This document shows, one piece after another, positions 55,183 to 57,990 of a stretch of DNA of 57,990 bases (positions are counted from its first letter, which is position 1; each line of letters opens with the position of its first letter). The notes beneath the pieces were generated by a model that worked only from the letters and a program-made list of their open reading frames with translations, was not told the DNA's origin and searched no databases. This DNA comes from Thiobacillus sp. (GTDB taxonomy: Bacteria; Pseudomonadota; Gammaproteobacteria; Burkholderiales; Thiobacillaceae). Location: the NCBI GenBank assembly GCA_024709165.1, contig JANJXF010000142.1:1-57990 (forward strand), read 5' to 3'. The position numbers were made by a program, and so were the translations under genes.

Positions 55183-55638
55183 TCAGTAACCCATCACCCG
55201 GACCAGCTCCGCGGCCTGTTCCAGCAACGCAAGCCTGCCTTGGCGGCTGAACACGAAGAGGGGCTCCCCACTCGCGCCATGCATGGCGACGCGCTGCGCC
55301 AACGCGCGCAGATCGGGTGCCTCGTCGATCCACCACAGATGCGCCGCCGCCCATTCCGGCGTCGCCAGCACCACACGTGGCGATGCCAGCGGCTCGACCC
55401 CCACGGCCGCTTCGAGCACGAACACGAAGTCCTCGCGGGTGTCGTGCAGCCAGCGCATCCAGTCCGTCGCCGACGCGCCCACCCAGTTGTCCGCCGGCAG
55501 GAAAACCGCATGGAATTGAGTGTTGTAATAGGACAACAACCAGTCCGCCGGGAGATCGTCCGGATAAAAGCTCCCCCGCCATTCCGGGCGTTCCCAGCCG
55601 ACGCTGCCGATACTCACCAGATGGCCGGTCGTCACCAC
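55183..55638 (-). CDS. Short DUF72-like protein
   Basis: This 151-residue protein starts at GTG 55638 (GGGGGA upstream) and opens SIGSVGWERPEWRGSFYPDDLPADWLLSYYNTQFHAVFLPA, close to the DUF72 (YecE) opening IGTSGWxYxxWRGxFYPxxLP. The rest (WMRWLHDTREDFVFVLEAAVG, VVLATPEWAAAHLWWID) no longer looks like the full TIM-barrel-like family, which is usually 230 residues or more. It may be a reduced member. It precedes mlaF on the same strand by 37 bases. Confidence 0.65.
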   Translation of the reverse strand: MVTTGHLVSIGSVGWERPEWRGSFYPDDLPADWLLSYYNTQFHAVFLPADNWVGASATDWMRWLHDTREDFVFVLEAAVGVEPLASPRVVLATPEWAAAHLWWIDEAPDLRALAQRVAMHGASGEPLFVFSRQGRLALLEQAAELVRVMGY

Positions 55639-55659
55639 CCATGTCCCCCGGAATTTTCG

Positions 55660-55672
55660 TACCAGACTGGTA
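55660..55672. promoter_or_regulatory. Palindrome upstream of the Met-rich gene promoter
   Basis: TACCAG-A-CTGGTA is a perfect 6+6 palindrome centred about 16 bases before the -35 box of the next gene. Its position suits an activator or repressor site. No protein can be assigned. Confidence 0.5.
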
Positions 55673-55681
55673 TATTAGTCA

Positions 55682-55710
55682 TTGACAATATGCTTATGCA
55701 AACAAATAAT
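55682..55710 (+). promoter_or_regulatory. Strong sigma-70-type promoter of the Met-rich gene
   Basis: The sequence has a perfect -35 TTGACA (55682-55687), a 17-base spacer and AATAAT (55705-55710) as -10, in a locally AT-rich stretch. The start codon lies about 50 bases after the predicted transcription start. Confidence 0.75.
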
Positions 55711-55768
55711 TCACTCAGCCTCTGTACTTAACCGCGTTTTACATTTGTTCATTCCCATGGAGTCGATC

Positions 55769-56671
55769 ATGAAAGCGAAGTCCCTCGTAGTTGCTCTCGG
55801 CCTTGCCCTCGCCCCCGCTGCATTCGCCAATGGCACCGCGCCTGCCGGCGCACCGGCACCCGCCGCCAGCGCCGCCGCCAATGTTCCGCAAACCAGCCAG
55901 CAGTGGCTGGAGCGCATGACCGACTTCACCCGCAACGCGTCCGCCTACCGTGACCCGAAGATGTTCGTGCCCTGGGTCAACGCCGTCACCGAGCCTGGCT
56001 TCTACAGCCAGATGGGCATCAACATGATGGAGCCGGGCAACTGGTACCGCATGATGGGTTCGATGATGGATCCGCGCTCGCTGTCCAACTACATGCAGTT
56101 CGCCGACCCCAACATGTACATGAAGTGGATGGCCGCGTCGATGGACCCCAACTTCTACACCGCGCTGATGACCCAGCTGTTCGATCCGGGCAAGATGATG
56201 CGCTGGATGATGATGCCCATGGACCCGCAGATGTGGAACATGATGATGCAGTCCATGAACCCCGCCATGTACCTGAAGTGGATGATGGCGCCGATGGATC
56301 CGCGTCTGTGGCAGCTGATGATGCAGCCGATGAACCCCGCCATGTACACCGGCTGGATGAACGCATCGATGAACCCGGCTACCTACGGTTCGTGGGGCAC
56401 CTGGATGAACCCGGCGACCTACACGGCTCCCGTGGCTGGCGCGGCTGGCGCGGCACCCACCGGCACGTTCAACTTCTTCGACCCGACCAGCTGGATGGGT
56501 ATGACCGCGCCCGTCGCGGGTCAGCCGGCTGCTGCCGGAGCCGCGCCCGCTGCGGTCCCGGCCGGCACGTTTAACTTCTTCGATCCGAACGCCTGGCTGA
56601 ACATGATGAACCCGGCCAACATCTACGCGGCTCCGGCTGCCGCGCCGGCCCCGGCACCTGCTGCCAAGTAA
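55769..56671 (+). CDS. Exported Met-rich protein with 12/13-residue repeats
   Basis: I do not recognise a characterised family. The 300-residue product has a signal peptide (MKAKSLVVALGLALAPAAFA), an Ala/Pro linker, then residues 60-219 built of about 13 units centred on [D/E/N]-P. The prolines are at 63, 76, 89, 102, 114, 127, 140, 153, 165, 178, 190, 203 and 215. Typical units are MNPAMYLKWMMAP and MDPRLWQLMMQP. About 36 of these 160 residues are Met, with many Trp and Tyr. Two TFNFFDP segments follow, then an Ala/Pro tail. No cysteine, no membrane helix and no lipobox are seen. GGAG precedes the ATG. Possible roles are metal (Cu) binding, an envelope scaffold or a granule coat. Confidence 0.85.
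   Translation: MKAKSLVVALGLALAPAAFANGTAPAGAPAPAASAAANVPQTSQQWLERMTDFTRNASAYRDPKMFVPWVNAVTEPGFYSQMGINMMEPGNWYRMMGSMMDPRSLSNYMQFADPNMYMKWMAASMDPNFYTALMTQLFDPGKMMRWMMMPMDPQMWNMMMQSMNPAMYLKWMMAPMDPRLWQLMMQPMNPAMYTGWMNASMNPATYGSWGTWMNPATYTAPVAGAAGAAPTGTFNFFDPTSWMGMTAPVAGQPAAAGAAPAAVPAGTFNFFDPNAWLNMMNPANIYAAPAAAPAPAPAAK
55946..56425 (+). repeat. Protein-level tandem repeat (12-13 codons, about 13 units)
   Basis: Units follow roughly M-[DN]-P-x-x-[YWF]-x-x-[WM]-M-x-x. Proline spacing alternates 13 and 12 residues across the block. The units differ in sequence, so the repeat is old and under selection for the pattern rather than a recent DNA duplication. Confidence 0.85.
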
Positions 56672-56693
56672 TTCCGGCACGCTTGCAGGCAAG

Positions 56694-56719
56694 AAAGGGA
56701 CGGTTCGCCGTCCCTTTTT
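56694..56719 (+). terminator. Rho-independent terminator after the Met-rich gene
   Basis: AAAGGGACGG-TTCG-CCGTCCCTTT forms a 10-base perfect stem with a stable UUCG tetraloop, followed by TT. It begins 23 bases after the stop codon. The A-rich 5' side may also serve the convergent cysS. Confidence 0.92.
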
Positions 56720-56745
56720 CATGTGCGGCAGGCGCCCGCCTCGTT

Positions 56746-57990
56746 TCAGCCACGCCGCCACGTGGTGCCTCCCGAGCCGTCCTCCACAACGATACCTGCG
56801 GCGGCCAGTTCGTCGCGGATGCGGTCCGACTCGGCGAAGTTCTTTGCCTTGCGCGCTGTCTGACGGGCGGCAATCAGATTTTCGATTGCGGCCTCTTCCA
56901 GACCGCCGGCCGGGGCGTCCCCCTTGAGAAAAATCTCGGCCTCGCGCTGCAACAGTCCGAGTGTGCCGCCCAGCGCGCGCAGCAGGCGCGCGGCCGCGGC
57001 GTCGCCGCGGTTGGCTTCTCCGGCAAGGTCGAACAGTACGGAAATCGCTTCCGGCGTATTGAAATCGTCGTCCATGGCAGCATGGAAGCGTGCCGCCGCC
57101 GAGCCCGCCCAGTCGACCGGGCCGATTTCGGGCGGCACCCCTTTCAGCGCCGTATACAGGCGAGTCAGCGCGCTGCGTGCGTCGTCGAGATGGGCATCCG
57201 AGTAGTTCAGCGGACTGCGGTAGTGCGCACGCAGGATGAAGAAGCGCACCACCTCGGCGTCGTATTTCTGCAGAATTTCGCGGATGGTGAAAAAGTTGCC
57301 GAGCGACTTCGACATCTTCTCGTTGTCGACGCGCACGAAACCATTGTGCATCCAGTAATTGACGAAAGTGCAGGCGTGCGCCCCCTCGGACTGGGCAATT
57401 TCGTTCTCGTGATGGGGAAACTGCAGGTCCTGGCCGCCGCCGTGGATGTCGAAGCGGCGACCCAGCAGCTCCGCGCTCATCGCCGAACATTCGATGTGCC
57501 AGCCCGGGCGCCCCGGTCCCCACGGCGACTCCCACGCCGGCTCGCCCGGCTTGGCGGCCTTCCACAGCACGAAATCCAGGGGATCGCGCTTGCTGGGGTC
57601 GACCTCGACTCGCTCACCGGCGCGCAGCTCGTCGAGACTCTTGCCGGAGAGCCGGCCGTAAGCGGAGAAACCCCGCACGCTGTAGTAAACGTCGCCATTG
57701 GGCGCAGCGTAGGCAAGTCCGTTTTTCTGTAACTGTTCGATCATCGCCAGCATCTGCGCCACGTAGCGGGTTGCGCGCGGTTCGTGGTCGGGTGGCAGCA
57801 CACCGAGTGCTCGCTCGTCCTCATGCATCGCGGCAATGAAGCGCTCGGTCAGTTCGGCCGGGGTCTCGCCGTTTTCCTGTGCACGCCTAATGATCTTGTC
57901 GTCAATGTCCGTTATGTTCCTGACGTACTCGACCTCGTACCCGCTCGCGCGCAGCCAGCGAACCACCATGTCGAACACCACGAACACCCG
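56746..57990 (-). CDS. cysS: Cysteinyl-tRNA synthetase, N-terminus beyond the window
   Basis: The visible part of about 415 residues covers CysRS from just after the HIGH region to the stop. It includes [16 protein letters not shown], the zinc and active-site segment [32 protein letters not shown], the KMSKS motif [18 protein letters not shown], and the C-terminal anticodon-binding DALR-type domain ending [23 protein letters not shown]. The frame is open to the right edge, so the first part (HIGH signature) is missing only because the window ends. Confidence 0.96.
   Translation of the reverse strand, partial: RVFVVFDMVVRWLRASGYEVEYVRNITDIDDKIIRRAQENGETPAELTERFIAAMHEDERALGVLPPDHEPRATRYVAQMLAMIEQLQKNGLAYAAPNGDVYYSVRGFSAYGRLSGKSLDELRAGERVEVDPSKRDPLDFVLWKAAKPGEPAWESPWGPGRPGWHIECSAMSAELLGRRFDIHGGGQDLQFPHHENEIAQSEGAHACTFVNYWMHNGFVRVDNEKMSKSLGNFFTIREILQKYDAEVVRFFILRAHYRSPLNYSDAHLDDARSALTRLYTALKGVPPEIGPVDWAGSAAARFHAAMDDDFNTPEAISVLFDLAGEANRGDAAAARLLRALGGTLGLLQREAEIFLKGDAPAGGLEEAAIENLIAARQTARKAKNFAESDRIRDELAAAGIVVEDGSGGTTWRRG

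Noticed and set aside
56080-56400. Possible recent DNA tandem repeat or CRISPR-like array in the Met-rich gene
   Set aside because: The repeat is at protein level. DNA units vary in sequence and length (36 or 39 bases) and there are no spacers.
55739-57565. 608-residue minus-strand ORF across the Met-rich gene and cysS
   Set aside because: It is a shadow frame: it reads antisense through the repeat gene (His/Val/Gly-rich) and out of frame through cysS.

Overview
The window is GC-rich chromosomal DNA from a betaproteobacterium, probably of the Thiobacillus/Nitrosomonadales kind. This rests on the petABC-sspAB block, the short regulatory-type HisG, the mla-ibaG-murA-hisG order, a proteasome-like subunit of the betaproteobacterial BPH type, and several DsrE-family proteins. 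The genus is inference. There are no rRNA genes, CRISPR arrays, transposases or prophage genes. One tRNA (Thr, TGT) is present.

Layout. 1-588: 5' part of gmd. 932-1007: tRNA-Thr. 1050-4756: sspB, sspA and the cytochrome bc1 genes petC, petB, petA (minus strand). 4913-6088: DegS/HtrA-type membrane serine protease. 6081-9779: an envelope stress module made of an exported YyaL-type thioredoxin-fold protein, an anti-sigma factor whose periplasmic half is DsrE-like, an ECF sigma factor, and a divergent periplasmic DsrE protein. The divergent genes are separated by two mirror-image copies of the same promoter, CATGGAATA-N16-CGTCC. 9796-12783: orn, a cytochrome c, phhB, rsgA and another exported DsrE protein. 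12880-18566: DJ-1, YajQ, BPH, ppnP, argG, DUF2283, argF, argD. 18760-26507: rpsT, then murJ, ribF, ileS, lspA, fkpB, ispH. 26541-33762: type IV pilus minor-pilin/PilY1 cluster. 33763-34290 holds an apparent thiO remnant. 34291-46560: surface-glycan island with an Uma2 nuclease, an ELM1-type protein, five glycosyltransferases including a GT10 fucosyltransferase, an O-antigen ligase/polymerase, and a four-gene cassette resembling WbpV-WbpL-WbpM. 46750-55145: hisG, murA, ibaG, an ABC exporter and the mla lipid-transport genes with an embedded TolC-type gene. 55183-56671: a short DUF72-like gene and a striking Met-rich 12/13-residue repeat protein. 56746-57990: cysS, lacking its N-terminus.

How the parts work together. 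Most genes are housekeeping: respiration, translation, arginine and isoprenoid synthesis, peptidoglycan precursors and outer-membrane lipid asymmetry. The glycan island sits directly downstream of hisG, where hisD would normally follow. Its fucosyltransferase may use GDP-fucose made through gmd at the left edge. The most novel-looking system is the ECF sigma/DsrE module: the periplasmic sensor half of the anti-sigma factor and the divergently encoded target protein are homologous single-cysteine DsrE domains, and both transcription units appear to be driven by the sigma factor itself. I infer a periplasmic sulfur, persulfide or thiol-redox sensing circuit. Second is the Met-rich repeat protein, which has its own strong promoter, an upstream palindrome and a strong terminator. 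All function assignments come from reading motifs; no database search was run.
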